Assembly (NCBI RefSeq): GCF_014203735.1
Contig: NZ_JACHJQ010000006.1
Location: 505,698-569,697 of the forward strand
Direction of reading: 5' to 3'
Length of the DNA stretch: 64,000 bases
Source of the DNA: Actinophytocola algeriensis
GTDB taxonomy: Bacteria; Actinomycetota; Actinomycetes; Mycobacteriales; Pseudonocardiaceae
Part shown: positions 8,854 through 17,839 of the stretch, one piece after another
Layout: each line of letters begins with the position of its first letter
Position numbering within the stretch: position 1 is the stretch's first letter
Translations under genes and position numbers: made by a program
Notes under the pieces: model-generated
Told to the model about the DNA's origin: nothing
The model's input: the letters and a program-made list of their open reading frames with translations, nothing else
The model's database searches: none

Positions 8854-11800
8854 ATGCCCAGTAGTAGACGTGTCCGTTCGCTCCAAGTCGTCGGAGCGCT
8901 GACCGCGATCGCCACGGTCGCCGCGATCGCCGCGGTGCCCTCGCTGGCCCAGGCGGCCGAACCGAACGCCCCGTTCCTGTCTGAGATCCACTACGACAAC
9001 GCCGGAACGGACACCGGCGAGGCGCTGGAGATCGAGGCCCCCGCCGGCTTCGACCTCTCCGGCTGGCAGCTCGCCCTGTACAACGGCAACGGCGGCGCGG
9101 TGTACAACACCCGCACGTTGTCCGGCTCCGTCCCCGACGCGGGTGTGGTCGTCGCGACCTACCCGGTCGACGGCCTCCAGAACGGCTCCCCCGACGCCGT
9201 CGCGCTCGTCCGCCCGGACGGCACGGTCGCGGAGTTCCTCTCCTACGAGGGCCCGCTGACCGCCACCGGCGGCCCGGCGAACGGCACGACCGCCACCGAC
9301 ATCGGCGTCGCCGAGGGCTCGGCCACCCCGGTCGGCCACTCGCTGCAGAAGATCGACGGCACGTGGCGCGCGCCGGCCCAGAACACCTTCGGCACCCGCA
9401 ACTCAGGCGGCGACCCGGACCCCGATCCGGACCCGGTCGGCTGCGACATCGCGGTCACCAACACGATCGCCGAGGTCCAGGGCACCACCGACGCCTCGCC
9501 GCTGTCCGGCAGCCAGGTCGTCATCGAGGGCGTCGTCACCGCCGACCACGGCACCGGCGGCTACAACGGCGTCTACGTGCAGAGCGCGGGCTCCGGCGAC
9601 CGCGCCCCCGCCGCGGGCACCGCCTCCGACGGCGTGTTCGTCTACCTGACCACCAACGCCGCCAACCACCCGGCTGTCGCCGTCGGCGACCAGGTCCGCG
9701 TGCGCGGTGTGGTCAGCGAGTTCAACGGCCTCACCGAGGTCACCATCGGCGCCAAGGCCGACTTCCAGGTCTGCGCGCACGACGCGACCCTGCCTGCCCC
9801 GGCCCAGCTGACCCTGCCGCTCGACCCGGCCGCGCGTGAGTCGGTCGAGTCGATGCTCGTCGCGCCGGTCGGTGACTTCACGGTCTCCGAGGTCTACAAC
9901 ACCAACCGCTTCGGCGAGGTCGTGCTGGCCGCCGGCGACCAGGCCGCGCCGATCCCGACCGACCTGTTCCGCCCCGGCACCCCCGAGGCGCAGGCGCAGG
10001 CCGCGGACAACAAGCTGCGGCGCCTGCTGCTCGACGACGGCTCCTCGACGAACCTGTCGAGCGCGGGCCAGCTGCCGCCGTACGTGTACCCGGGCGCGCC
10101 GCTGCGCGTGGGTGACCAGGTGGAGGCGTTCGCGCCGGCCGTGCTGTCGTACGGCTTCAACGAGTGGCGGCTGCAGCCGACCACCCCGGTGACCGCGACG
10201 ACCCCGGAGCTGCAGCGGACCACGTTCAAGTCGGCCAACCCGCGCACCCCCGCGCCGGCGGCCGTCGGCGGCGACCTCAAGGTCGCGAGCTTCAACGTGC
10301 TCAACTACTTCGTGCACTTCGGCGGCGACGCCCGGGGCGCGGACGACGAGGCCGGGCTCGCCAAGCAGGAAGCCAAGATCGTCTCCGCGATCACCGCACT
10401 GGACCCCGACGTGGTGGCCCTCGAGGAGATCGAGAACTCGGTCCGCTTCGAGGCGAACGACCCGCAGATGGCGCTGAAGCGGCTCGTGCACGCGCTCAAC
10501 GCCGCGGACGGCGCCGGCACGTGGGACTACGTGCGCTCGCCTGCGAACCTGCCGCCCGCCGCGCAGCAGGACTTCATCACGACCGCGATCATCTTCAAGC
10601 CCGGTTCGGTGACCCCGACCGGTGCTTCGACGACGATCAACGACGAGACCGTGTGGTTCAACGCGCGGGAGCCGATCGCGCAGACGTTCACCGCGGGCCA
10701 GGTCACGTTCACCGTGGTGGCCAACCACATGAAGTCGAAGTCCTCTTCGGACTCCGCGACCGGCGACAACGCCGACGCCGGGGACGGCCAGGGCGCGTTC
10801 AACGGCGACCGGGTCCGGCAGGCACAGTCGCTGACCGCGTTCGTGGACGGGCTGAAGGCGTCGTCCGGCAGCGACGACGTGATCATCCTGGGCGACTTCA
10901 ACGCCTACACGCACGAGGACCCGATGCAGGTCTTCTACGACGCCTCGTTCGACGACGTCGCAGACGGCGAGGCCAGCTACGTGTTCGGCGGCGAGTCCGG
11001 TTCGCTGGACCACGCGGTCGCGACCCCGTCGCTCATGCAGCGGGTCACCGGCGTGGACGTGTGGCAGATCAACTCGCACGAGTCGTTCGCGTTCCAGTAC
11101 GACGGCCACCCGGCGTTCTACGCACCGGACCCGTACCGGGCGAGTGACCACAACCCGAAGGTGATCGGCATCAACACCGGCGCGCTCGCTCCGGTCGACC
11201 TGCAGATCCTGGGCATCAACGACTTCCACGGCCGCCTCGAGCCGCCGTCGGCGGGCGTTGGTGGCGCGGCACAGCTCGCGGGGCTGGTCGGCCAGCTGCG
11301 GGAGCAGAACCCGAACACGCTGTTCCTGTCGGCCGGTGACAACATCGGCGCGTCGACGTTCGTGTCGGCCATCGACGATGACAACCCGACGCTCGACGCG
11401 CTGAACCTGATGGGTCTGGACGCGGCGGCGGTGGGCAACCACGAGTTCGACAAGGGCTTCGCGGACCTGTCCGGCCGGGTGACCGACCGGGCGGACTTCC
11501 CGTACCTCGGCGCGAACGTGTACCGCGGGAACGACCGGGTGCTGCCCGCCTACGACGTGCAGACCGTGGCCGGTGTGCGCGTGGGCATCGTCGGTGTGGT
11601 GACCGAGCAGACGGCGTCACTGGTGAGCCCGGACGGGATCGCGGGCCTGACGTTCCGCGACCCGGTGGCCGAGGCGGACGCGGTCGCCGCGCAACTCTCC
11701 GACGGCGACGAGGCCAACGGCGAGGCCGACGTGGTCGTGCTGCTGGCACACGAAGGCGCGGCGACCGAGAACATCGGTTCCGCGCAGGACCTGCAGAACG

Positions 11801-13215
11801 ACCCGGTCTTCGGTGACTTCACGCGGGTCAGCGCGGACATCGACGCCATCCTGTCCGGGCACACGCACCAGCCGTACGCCTTCGAGATCCCGGTGCCGGG
11901 CACCGACCGGACCCGCCCGGTCATCCAGGCCGAGGACTACGGCGTGAAGCTGGGCAAGGCCACGTTGTCGATCGACCCGGCGACCAAGACGGTCATCTCG
12001 TCGGACGCGGCGCTGCTGGACGTGACCGGCGCACCGAGTGACCCCGAGGTCGCGGCACTGGTCGCACAGGCCAAGGCGAACGCCGAGGAGCTGGGCAAGG
12101 AGCCGCTGGGATCGATCACGGCCGACATCAAGCGGGCGTTCACGCAGGCGGGTGCCGAGGACCGCGGTGCCGAGTCGGTGCTGGGCAACTTCGTCGCCGA
12201 CGTGCAGTTGGCGGGCACCAAGGACGCGGGCCGGGGTGGAGCGCAGATCGCGTTCATGAACCCGGGCGGTCTGCGGTCCGACCTGCTGTACGCACCGGAC
12301 GGTGTCGTCACCTACTCCGAGGCGTTCTCGGTGCAGCCGTTCTCGAACGACGTCGTGACGAAGTCGTACACGGGCGCCCAGATCAAGCAGGTGCTGGAGG
12401 AGCAGTGGCAGCCCGCCGGTGCTTCGCGGCCGAAGCTGCACCTGGGTGTGTCAGCCGGGTTCCGCTACCTGTACCTGCCGGACAACCCGGCCGGTCAGCG
12501 GATCACGGGCATGTGGCTGAACGACGTGCCGATCGACCCGGCCGCGACCTACCGGGTGACGGTGAACTCGTTCCTGGCCTCTGGCGGCGACAACTTCGCC
12601 ACCCTGGCCCAGGGCACGAACCCGGCCACGACGGGCGACAACGACCTGACGATGCTGACCGCCTACATCGGTGCCAACTCGCCGATCACCGCGGACCCGG
12701 CGCCGAGGTCGGAGATCGGCCAGCCAGGCCCGGCCTGCGACGTGACGATCACGGGCATGAAGTTCGGCCCGGTCACCGTCTCGTCCGGCCTGACCTGTGT
12801 GGACGGCGCGACGATCCTGGGTCCGGTGACGGTCAGGGCAGGCGCGTCACTGATCGTGACCAACGGCCTGATCGCAGGCCCGGTCACGGCCACGAAGCCA
12901 CAGGTCTTCGAGCTGGGCGGCACGCAGGTCTTCGGCCCGGTGACGGTCACCGGCGCGACGGACCGGGTGGAACTCGACAAGGCCGACATCACCGGCCCGG
13001 TCTCGCTGGCCACCAACAAGGCAGGCGTCGCGATCGACACGTCGAAGATCACCGGCCCGGTGTCGCTGGTCGGCAACACGGGCGGTGCGGCGGTCGTGGC
13101 GGGCAACACGGTCACCGGCCCACTCGCGTGCACGGGCAACAACCCGCCGCCGACCAACGACGGCAGGAAGAACACCGTGCGCGGCCCAGCGTCCGGGCAG
13201 TGCGCGAAACTCTGA
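8854..13215 (+). CDS. Secreted multidomain nuclease / 5'-nucleotidase (ExeM/NucH-like fusion)
   Basis: 1453 residues from ATG 8854, which has GGAGG at 8845 and starts a clear signal peptide ending near AQAAEP; an upstream in-frame ATG at 8734 lacks these. Order: lamin-tail domain (about 30-170), OB-like region (about 200-340), endonuclease/exonuclease/phosphatase domain from about 474 (VASFNVLNYF, LEEIENS, ANHMKSKS, ILGDFNAY, SDHNP), metallophosphatase from about 783 (GINDFHGRLEP, GDNIGAS, GNHEFDKGF near 861, LSGHTHQPY near 999) and 5'-nucleotidase C-terminal domain from about 1083. The tail from about 1294 is a ladder of GPVTV/GPVSL repeats like a short beta-helix. All metal-ligand motifs of both enzymes look intact. 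Expected job: degrade extracellular DNA and release phosphate and nucleosides. No cell-wall anchor seen. Confidence 0.92.
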   Translation: MPSSRRVRSLQVVGALTAIATVAAIAAVPSLAQAAEPNAPFLSEIHYDNAGTDTGEALEIEAPAGFDLSGWQLALYNGNGGAVYNTRTLSGSVPDAGVVVATYPVDGLQNGSPDAVALVRPDGTVAEFLSYEGPLTATGGPANGTTATDIGVAEGSATPVGHSLQKIDGTWRAPAQNTFGTRNSGGDPDPDPDPVGCDIAVTNTIAEVQGTTDASPLSGSQVVIEGVVTADHGTGGYNGVYVQSAGSGDRAPAAGTASDGVFVYLTTNAANHPAVAVGDQVRVRGVVSEFNGLTEVTIGAKADFQVCAHDATLPAPAQLTLPLDPAARESVESMLVAPVGDFTVSEVYNTNRFGEVVLAAGDQAAPIPTDLFRPGTPEAQAQAADNKLRRLLLDDGSSTNLSSAGQLPPYVYPGAPLRVGDQVEAFAPAVLSYGFNEWRLQPTTPVTATTPELQRTTFKSANPRTPAPAAVGGDLKVASFNVLNYFVHFGGDARGADDEAGLAKQEAKIVSAITALDPDVVALEEIENSVRFEANDPQMALKRLVHALNAADGAGTWDYVRSPANLPPAAQQDFITTAIIFKPGSVTPTGASTTINDETVWFNAREPIAQTFTAGQVTFTVVANHMKSKSSSDSATGDNADAGDGQGAFNGDRVRQAQSLTAFVDGLKASSGSDDVIILGDFNAYTHEDPMQVFYDASFDDVADGEASYVFGGESGSLDHAVATPSLMQRVTGVDVWQINSHESFAFQYDGHPAFYAPDPYRASDHNPKVIGINTGALAPVDLQILGINDFHGRLEPPSAGVGGAAQLAGLVGQLREQNPNTLFLSAGDNIGASTFVSAIDDDNPTLDALNLMGLDAAAVGNHEFDKGFADLSGRVTDRADFPYLGANVYRGNDRVLPAYDVQTVAGVRVGIVGVVTEQTASLVSPDGIAGLTFRDPVAEADAVAAQLSDGDEANGEADVVVLLAHEGAATENIGSAQDLQNDPVFGDFTRVSADIDAILSGHTHQPYAFEIPVPGTDRTRPVIQAEDYGVKLGKATLSIDPATKTVISSDAALLDVTGAPSDPEVAALVAQAKANAEELGKEPLGSITADIKRAFTQAGAEDRGAESVLGNFVADVQLAGTKDAGRGGAQIAFMNPGGLRSDLLYAPDGVVTYSEAFSVQPFSNDVVTKSYTGAQIKQVLEEQWQPAGASRPKLHLGVSAGFRYLYLPDNPAGQRITGMWLNDVPIDPAATYRVTVNSFLASGGDNFATLAQGTNPATTGDNDLTMLTAYIGANSPITADPAPRSEIGQPGPACDVTITGMKFGPVTVSSGLTCVDGATILGPVTVRAGASLIVTNGLIAGPVTATKPQVFELGGTQVFGPVTVTGATDRVELDKADITGPVSLATNKAGVAIDTSKITGPVSLVGNTGGAAVVAGNTVTGPLACTGNNPPPTNDGRKNTVRGPASGQCAKL

Positions 13216-13232
13216 GTAGCCAGGGAACAAAG

Positions 13233-13268
13233 GGAAGGCCCGTCCGGCACCTGCCGGGCGGGCCTTCC
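13233..13268 (+). terminator. Intrinsic-type terminator hairpin
   Basis: A long near-perfect stem, GGAAGGCCCG followed by CCGGC, pairs with GCCGG and CGGGCCTTCC around a four-base loop, 17 bases after the nuclease stop. There is no T-run, as is usual for high-GC actinomycetes. Confidence 0.8.
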
Positions 13269-13302
13269 GCCGTCACGGGGCGAAACGACCTACGTTGGAA
13301 AC

Positions 13303-14184
13303 ATGAAGATCGGACTGGGCGCACCGGTGTCCGGCGCGTGGGCGACACCGGACACGCTGACCAACGTCGCCGTACGAGCCGAAGAGCTGGGCTACGACGA
13401 ACTCTGGACGTTCCAGCGACTCCTGGTAGGCACGGAGGACCACCTCGACCCCGTCTACCAGAGCGTCCTGGACCCGCTGCTGCCACTGAGCTTCGCGGCC
13501 GCGAGGACAACCCGGATCCGGCTGGGCGTGGCGCTGGTCAACCTCCCCTTCATCTCCCCGGTCCACCTCGCCAAGCAGGCCGCGACGCTCGACGTGCTGT
13601 CGGGAGGCCGCTTCGACCTGGGACTGGGGACAGGCTGGTCACGCACCGAGTTCACCGCGACCGGCGCGGACAAGGCCCGCAGGGGACACCGAGCCGAGGA
13701 GTTCGTCAAAGTCCTCCACACACTCTGGCACGACGACCCGGCCTCCTTCGAAGGCGAGTTCTACACCATCCCACCCAGCCGGATGCGCCCCCGGCCAGTA
13801 CAGCCAGGCGGCCCACCGATCCTCCTCGGCGGCGTGGTCAAACCAGCGCTCCAACGGGCAGGACGCGTGGCAGCGGGCTGGATGAGCCGCAGCGCCACCG
13901 ACCTCGACCACATCGCCGACGACATCGCCGTGGTGAAGAACGCCGCACCCGACCCGGACCGGACCAGGATCGTGGTCAGAGGCGTCGTGCGGCCGGGCCC
14001 CCGCGACGGCAGGCTCACCGGGACCTACGACGAGATCCGCGCCGACGCCGACTGGCTGGGCGAACAGGGCGTCACCGACCTGTACTACGACCTGAACTGG
14101 CACGACCGCATCGGCAACCCCGACGTGCCCCTCGAGGAAGCCACGGAGCAGGCGATGACGATCATCGAAGCGCTCCGCCCTTGA
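13303..14184 (+). CDS. LLM-class flavin (F420-type) oxidoreductase
   Basis: 293 residues, a TIM-barrel luciferase-like monooxygenase fold. The start MKIGLGAPVSG is a typical first strand; the motifs VALVNLPFISPVHLAKQAATLDVLSGGRF and LGLGTGWSRTEF belong to the F420-dependent branch. RGHRAEEFVKVLHTLW and PPILLGG follow in the usual order. Such enzymes reduce or oxidise small organic substrates with F420 (or FMN). The substrate cannot be read from sequence. It stands alone behind a strong terminator, and the esterase operon starts only 32 bases downstream, so some read-through is possible. Confidence 0.88.
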   Translation: MKIGLGAPVSGAWATPDTLTNVAVRAEELGYDELWTFQRLLVGTEDHLDPVYQSVLDPLLPLSFAAARTTRIRLGVALVNLPFISPVHLAKQAATLDVLSGGRFDLGLGTGWSRTEFTATGADKARRGHRAEEFVKVLHTLWHDDPASFEGEFYTIPPSRMRPRPVQPGGPPILLGGVVKPALQRAGRVAAGWMSRSATDLDHIADDIAVVKNAAPDPDRTRIVVRGVVRPGPRDGRLTGTYDEIRADADWLGEQGVTDLYYDLNWHDRIGNPDVPLEEATEQAMTIIEALRP

Positions 14185-14216
14185 CTTCACGTGTGGACGG
14201 TGGCTGAGATGGGTCG

Positions 14217-15269
14217 ATGATCGCCGAGACGGAGCCGCTCGTGACCGAGGGATCCGTCACGTTCCGGCTGCCCGACGCCGACTCGGCGCTGAACGCGACC
14301 CGGTTGCTGCCCGCACTCTCCCTCCCCGGCACGGACCTGGACTTCGAGTTCGCCGACGGGCTGTGGCAGCTCGAGCTCCCCCGCCCGGGGGTGCACCGGA
14401 TGGAGTACCGCCTCCGGCTGCACCACCGCGACGGTAGCGACGAGGAGATCTGCGACCCGGGCAACACGCTGCGCGCGCCCGGGGCGTTCGGGGACAAATC
14501 GGTCATCGAGTTCCCCGGGTACGTGCCGCCAGCGTGGCTGGGCGCCGACCAGGTGCCCGGTGAGACGGCCGACCTCGCGGTGCCGGCGCCGCTGCTCGCA
14601 CGGGACATCGCCGTGCGGGTCTGGTCCCCCGCACCAGTCGATGAGCCGCTGCCGCTGCTCGTCGCGCACGACGGTCCCGAGTACGACCGGCTCGCCGGCC
14701 TGACCGCGTACGCCGCGGCCATGATCGCCGCCGGGGACCTGCCGCCGTTCCGGGTGGCGCTGCTCGCGCCAGGGGAACGGGACGACGAGTACGCCGCCAA
14801 CCCGCGGTACGCGGCGACGCTGCACCAGCGGGTCCTGCCGCTGCTGCGCACGACGCTCGCGGTGACCGAGCCGGTCGTCGGCATGGGCGCGAGCCTCGGC
14901 GGGCTCGCCATGCTGCACGCGCAACGGGCGCTGCCCGGCCTGTTCGGCGGGCTGTTCCTGCAGTCGGCGTCGTTCCTGACCGTGGACCTCGACCCGCAGG
15001 AACAGCACCGGTTCGGCCGCTTCGGGCAGGTCAGCGTGTACGTGGCGGACGTGCTGCGCACGGTGCCGCACGAGACCGTGCCGGTGGTGATGACGTGCGG
15101 CACGGCCGAGGAGAACCTCGCGAACAACCGGCAGATGGCCGTCACCCTCACCAAACAGGGCTACGACGCGCGGCTGGTCGAGGTGCCCGACGCGCACAAC
15201 TACGTCGCCTGGCGCGACGCGTTCGACCCGGCGCTCACCGCTCTGCTCCGCGCGGTCTGGAGCGGCTGA
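14217..15269 (+). CDS. Esterase-family alpha/beta hydrolase (enterochelin-esterase-like), first gene of a three-gene operon
   Basis: 350 residues. Residues 1-105 form a beta-rich N-terminal domain of the kind that precedes the catalytic domain in Fes-like esterases. The catalytic part has the strand LPLLVAHDGPEYDRL (aspartate-glycine oxyanion motif), the nucleophile elbow GMGASLGG with Ser226, the acid region VVMTCGTAEENLANN, and His in DAHNYVAWRDAF, a pattern shared with Fes and esterase D. No signal peptide, so cytoplasmic. Its stop overlaps the ATG of the next esterase by one base, so the two are translationally coupled. It is predicted to hydrolyse an ester or amide made by the ATP-grasp enzyme two genes down; that link is inference from the operon. 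Confidence 0.85.
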   Translation: MIAETEPLVTEGSVTFRLPDADSALNATRLLPALSLPGTDLDFEFADGLWQLELPRPGVHRMEYRLRLHHRDGSDEEICDPGNTLRAPGAFGDKSVIEFPGYVPPAWLGADQVPGETADLAVPAPLLARDIAVRVWSPAPVDEPLPLLVAHDGPEYDRLAGLTAYAAAMIAAGDLPPFRVALLAPGERDDEYAANPRYAATLHQRVLPLLRTTLAVTEPVVGMGASLGGLAMLHAQRALPGLFGGLFLQSASFLTVDLDPQEQHRFGRFGQVSVYVADVLRTVPHETVPVVMTCGTAEENLANNRQMAVTLTKQGYDARLVEVPDAHNYVAWRDAFDPALTALLRAVWSG

Positions 15270-15994
15270 TGCGCCGCGACCAGTACGAGATCGGCGGCGG
15301 CACCGTCATCGCGTACGGGCACTACGGGCGGCCGTTCCTGGTGTTCCCTTCCGAGCAGGGCCAGGCGTGGGACTTCGAGACCAACGGCATGATCGACGCG
15401 GTCCGGCCGCTGATCGACGACGGCAGGGTGAAGCTGTACTGCGTGGACTCGCACGACGCGGCGTCCTGGTCGAACCAGTCGGTCCCGCTCGAGGAACGCG
15501 CCCACCAGCACGGCGTGTACGAGTCGTGGATCCTCGACGACGTCCTGCCCGCGGTGCACCGCGACTGCGGCGGGTTCACCGAGGTCGCGACGGTGGGCTG
15601 TTCGCTCGGCGCGTTCCACGCGGTGCTGTTCGCGCTGCGCCGCGCGGACCTGTTCCCGCTGGCCATCGGCATGTCCGGCAACTACGACCCGTCGACGTGG
15701 CACGGCTGGGGCGACCGGGGTGACGCCGCGTACTTCACCAACCCCGTCGACTTCGTGCCGAACCTGGCAGGCGGCCACCTCGACTGGCTGCGGTCGCGCC
15801 TGTCCGTGCTGCTGGTCGTCGGCCAGGGCCAGTGGGAGGACACGACGGGCTCGCTGCCGTCCACGACCGCGTTCGCGGACCTGTTGCGGGACAAGGGTCT
15901 GCGCTGCGAGCTGGACGTGTGGGGGCACGACGTGCCGCACGACTGGCCGTCGTGGCGGGCGCAGTTCACCCACCACCTGCCCCGGTTCTGTTGA
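15269..15994 (+). CDS. Second esterase-family alpha/beta hydrolase of the operon
   Basis: 241 residues, starting at ATG 15269, which overlaps the previous stop as TGATG; longer upstream frames read through the first esterase and are not real. The start MRRDQYEIGGGTVIAYGHYGRP leads into FPSEQGQAWDFE, the nucleophile elbow TVGCSLGAFHA with Ser112, then VVGQGQWEDTTG and the His region DVWGHDVPHDWPSW. This is the compact esterase D/PHB-depolymerase-like pattern. The enzyme differs from its upstream neighbour and is not a duplicate. The ATP-grasp gene begins 11 bases downstream behind an excellent ribosome-binding site, so all three genes should be co-transcribed. Confidence 0.85.
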   Translation: MRRDQYEIGGGTVIAYGHYGRPFLVFPSEQGQAWDFETNGMIDAVRPLIDDGRVKLYCVDSHDAASWSNQSVPLEERAHQHGVYESWILDDVLPAVHRDCGGFTEVATVGCSLGAFHAVLFALRRADLFPLAIGMSGNYDPSTWHGWGDRGDAAYFTNPVDFVPNLAGGHLDWLRSRLSVLLVVGQGQWEDTTGSLPSTTAFADLLRDKGLRCELDVWGHDVPHDWPSWRAQFTHHLPRFC

Positions 15995-16005
15995 AGGAGG
16001 ATCAC

Positions 16006-17241
16006 GTGGACCGTACGGAACACCTGCTCGGCCTCCTGCTGGGCACCGAGGAGGACTGGCCGCGCGCGTTCGAGGAACTGCTGCGACGGCTCGGCCCGGT
16101 GCGCGCGGGCGGCGGCGAGCACACGCTGCGCGCCGAGCGGATCACCATCGAGCCGTTCGACCTGCGCGCGAAACCCCGCTACGACCTCGTGATCGACCGG
16201 CTCGCGTACTGGTACTACGTGCCGCGCGAGTGGCTGAAGAAGATCGCGCTGATGGACGACGTGTACCTGCTGAACAGCCCGTTCACGTTCCAGTCCATGG
16301 AGAAGCACGCCGCGTACTGCGCGATGATCCGGCTGGGGCTGAAGGTGCCGGACACGTGGCTGGTGCCGTACAAGAACCCCGTCGACAACGCCCGCTACGC
16401 CTACACGGCCGAGCGGTACAACCAGCCGTTCGACCTCGACGAGATCGCCGGGCGGATCGGCTATCCGATGTACATGAAGCCCTACGACGGCGGCGCGTGG
16501 CGCGGCGTGTCCCGCGTCAAGGACCCGCGCACCCTGCACCGGGCGTACGACGAGTCCGGCGAGATGCTGATGCACCTGCAGGCATCGGTCGAGGGCTACG
16601 ACGTGTTCGCGCGGTCGCTGACGATCGGCCCGGACAGCATGGTGATGAAGTTCCAGCCGGACGAGCCGATGCACCACCGGTACGCGGTGGCCCACGGCTT
16701 CCTGTCACCCGAGGTGGGTGACGAGGTGCTGACGATCTCGCGGCTGATCAACGCGTTCTTCCGCTGGGAGTTCAACTCGTGCGAGAGCCTGGTGGTCGAC
16801 GGGTCGGTGCACCCGATCGACTACGCCAACGCGTGCCCGGACATCTCGATCACGTCGCTGCACTACTACTTCCCGTGGGCGATCTCCTCGCTGCTGAAGT
16901 GGTCGGTGTTCTGCGCGGTGTCGGGCCGCACGCCGCGGCTGGACCTGGACACCCACAACTACTTCGCGGTCGCGGACTCGGAGCGGACCTACGACGAGAA
17001 GCTGGCCGAGTACCGGAAGCTGGCCGACGACTACTTCGAAACCGAGCGGTACCACGAGTTCTGCGCGACCACACTGTCGCATGTGGATGACCTGGTGCGG
17101 GACTGGGTGGTGTCGCCCGCGTTCGACGAGCTGCTCGTGTCGACCGTGCGGTCGACCTACCCGGTCTCCGAGCACGACCGGTTCGTCGCGCACTTCCGCG
17201 GCCTGCTGCGGTTGTGGGTCGAGGAGAACACCGGAACCTGA
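16006..17241 (+). CDS. ATP-grasp superfamily ligase, uncharacterised subfamily
   Basis: 411 residues from GTG 16006, set by AAGGAGG at 15994-16000; longer frames to 15832 run through the esterase. The ATP-grasp core shows IGYPMYMKPYDGGAWRGVSRV, where the lysine and the following loop should bind ATP; then EMLMHLQASVEGYDVFARSLTIG (adenine-binding strand and hinge) and WEFNSCESLVVDGSVHPIDYANACPD, which supplies the metal-binding acidic and Asn residues near the C-terminal side of the fold. Members of the superfamily join a carboxylate to an amine or thiol through an acyl phosphate. Substrates are unknown. The long aromatic N-terminal region (residues 40-110) is not typical of RimK or D-Ala-D-Ala ligases. 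Confidence 0.8.
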   Translation: MDRTEHLLGLLLGTEEDWPRAFEELLRRLGPVRAGGGEHTLRAERITIEPFDLRAKPRYDLVIDRLAYWYYVPREWLKKIALMDDVYLLNSPFTFQSMEKHAAYCAMIRLGLKVPDTWLVPYKNPVDNARYAYTAERYNQPFDLDEIAGRIGYPMYMKPYDGGAWRGVSRVKDPRTLHRAYDESGEMLMHLQASVEGYDVFARSLTIGPDSMVMKFQPDEPMHHRYAVAHGFLSPEVGDEVLTISRLINAFFRWEFNSCESLVVDGSVHPIDYANACPDISITSLHYYFPWAISSLLKWSVFCAVSGRTPRLDLDTHNYFAVADSERTYDEKLAEYRKLADDYFETERYHEFCATTLSHVDDLVRDWVVSPAFDELLVSTVRSTYPVSEHDRFVAHFRGLLRLWVEENTGT

Positions 17242-17328
17242 AGACCTGGGCGATCGTGCCCGGCCCGGATCGCGGGCGCGCTCGTCAGGCGCTGAGACCG
17301 GTGAGCCGCTCCCGCGGCGTGGCGGCTG

Positions 17329-17793
17329 TCACGCCGTCCTCTTCGGCAGCTTCGAGTGGCCCGGGAGGACGATCCGGTTGTAGGCGTTGATCACCATCAC
17401 CATCCACACGACCGCCTGGTACTGCGACTCGGTGAACACCTTCGTGGCGAACTCGTAGACGTCCTCCGGCACGTCGTTCGTCTCCGCGAGGCGGGTGAGC
17501 ACCTCGGTCAGCTCGAGCGCGGCCCGCTCCTGCTCGGTGTACAGGTCGGTCTCGCGCCACGCGGCGAGCACGTGCAGCCTCCTGGCGTCCTCACCCTCCT
17601 TGAGCGCGTCGGCCGTGTGCATGTCGAGGCAGTACGCGCAGCCGTTGATCTGCGAGGCGCGGACCTTGACGAGTTCGAGGAGCTTCGTGTCCACGCCCGC
17701 GACCGCCGCGGCCTTCGCGACCACCCCCGCCATGGTGTTGAGGGCGTCGAACGGGCCGGTCATGCCTTTGATGATCGAGATGCGCTGTGTCAT
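17329..17793 (-). CDS. Carboxymuconolactone decarboxylase / AhpD-like peroxidase
   Basis: 154 residues from ATG 17793; the longer frame to 18024 overlaps the divergent MocR gene and is rejected. The protein has the AhpD-like core helix pair with C52-A-Y-C55 and His59 (NGCAYCLDMHTADA), the redox-active CXXC plus histidine of alkylhydroperoxidase D-type proteins. Length fits the family. Cytoplasmic, expected to reduce peroxides or to act on related small molecules. It is divergent from a MocR regulator with only 46 bases between the starts, the classic arrangement in which a MocR protein controls its neighbour. Confidence 0.88.
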   Translation of the reverse strand: MTQRISIIKGMTGPFDALNTMAGVVAKAAAVAGVDTKLLELVKVRASQINGCAYCLDMHTADALKEGEDARRLHVLAAWRETDLYTEQERAALELTEVLTRLAETNDVPEDVYEFATKVFTESQYQAVVWMVMVINAYNRIVLPGHSKLPKRTA

Positions 17794-17839
17794 GTGATCG
17801 ACACTAGCTCGCACTTGTCCACGCGTAGAGTCCAGTTTC

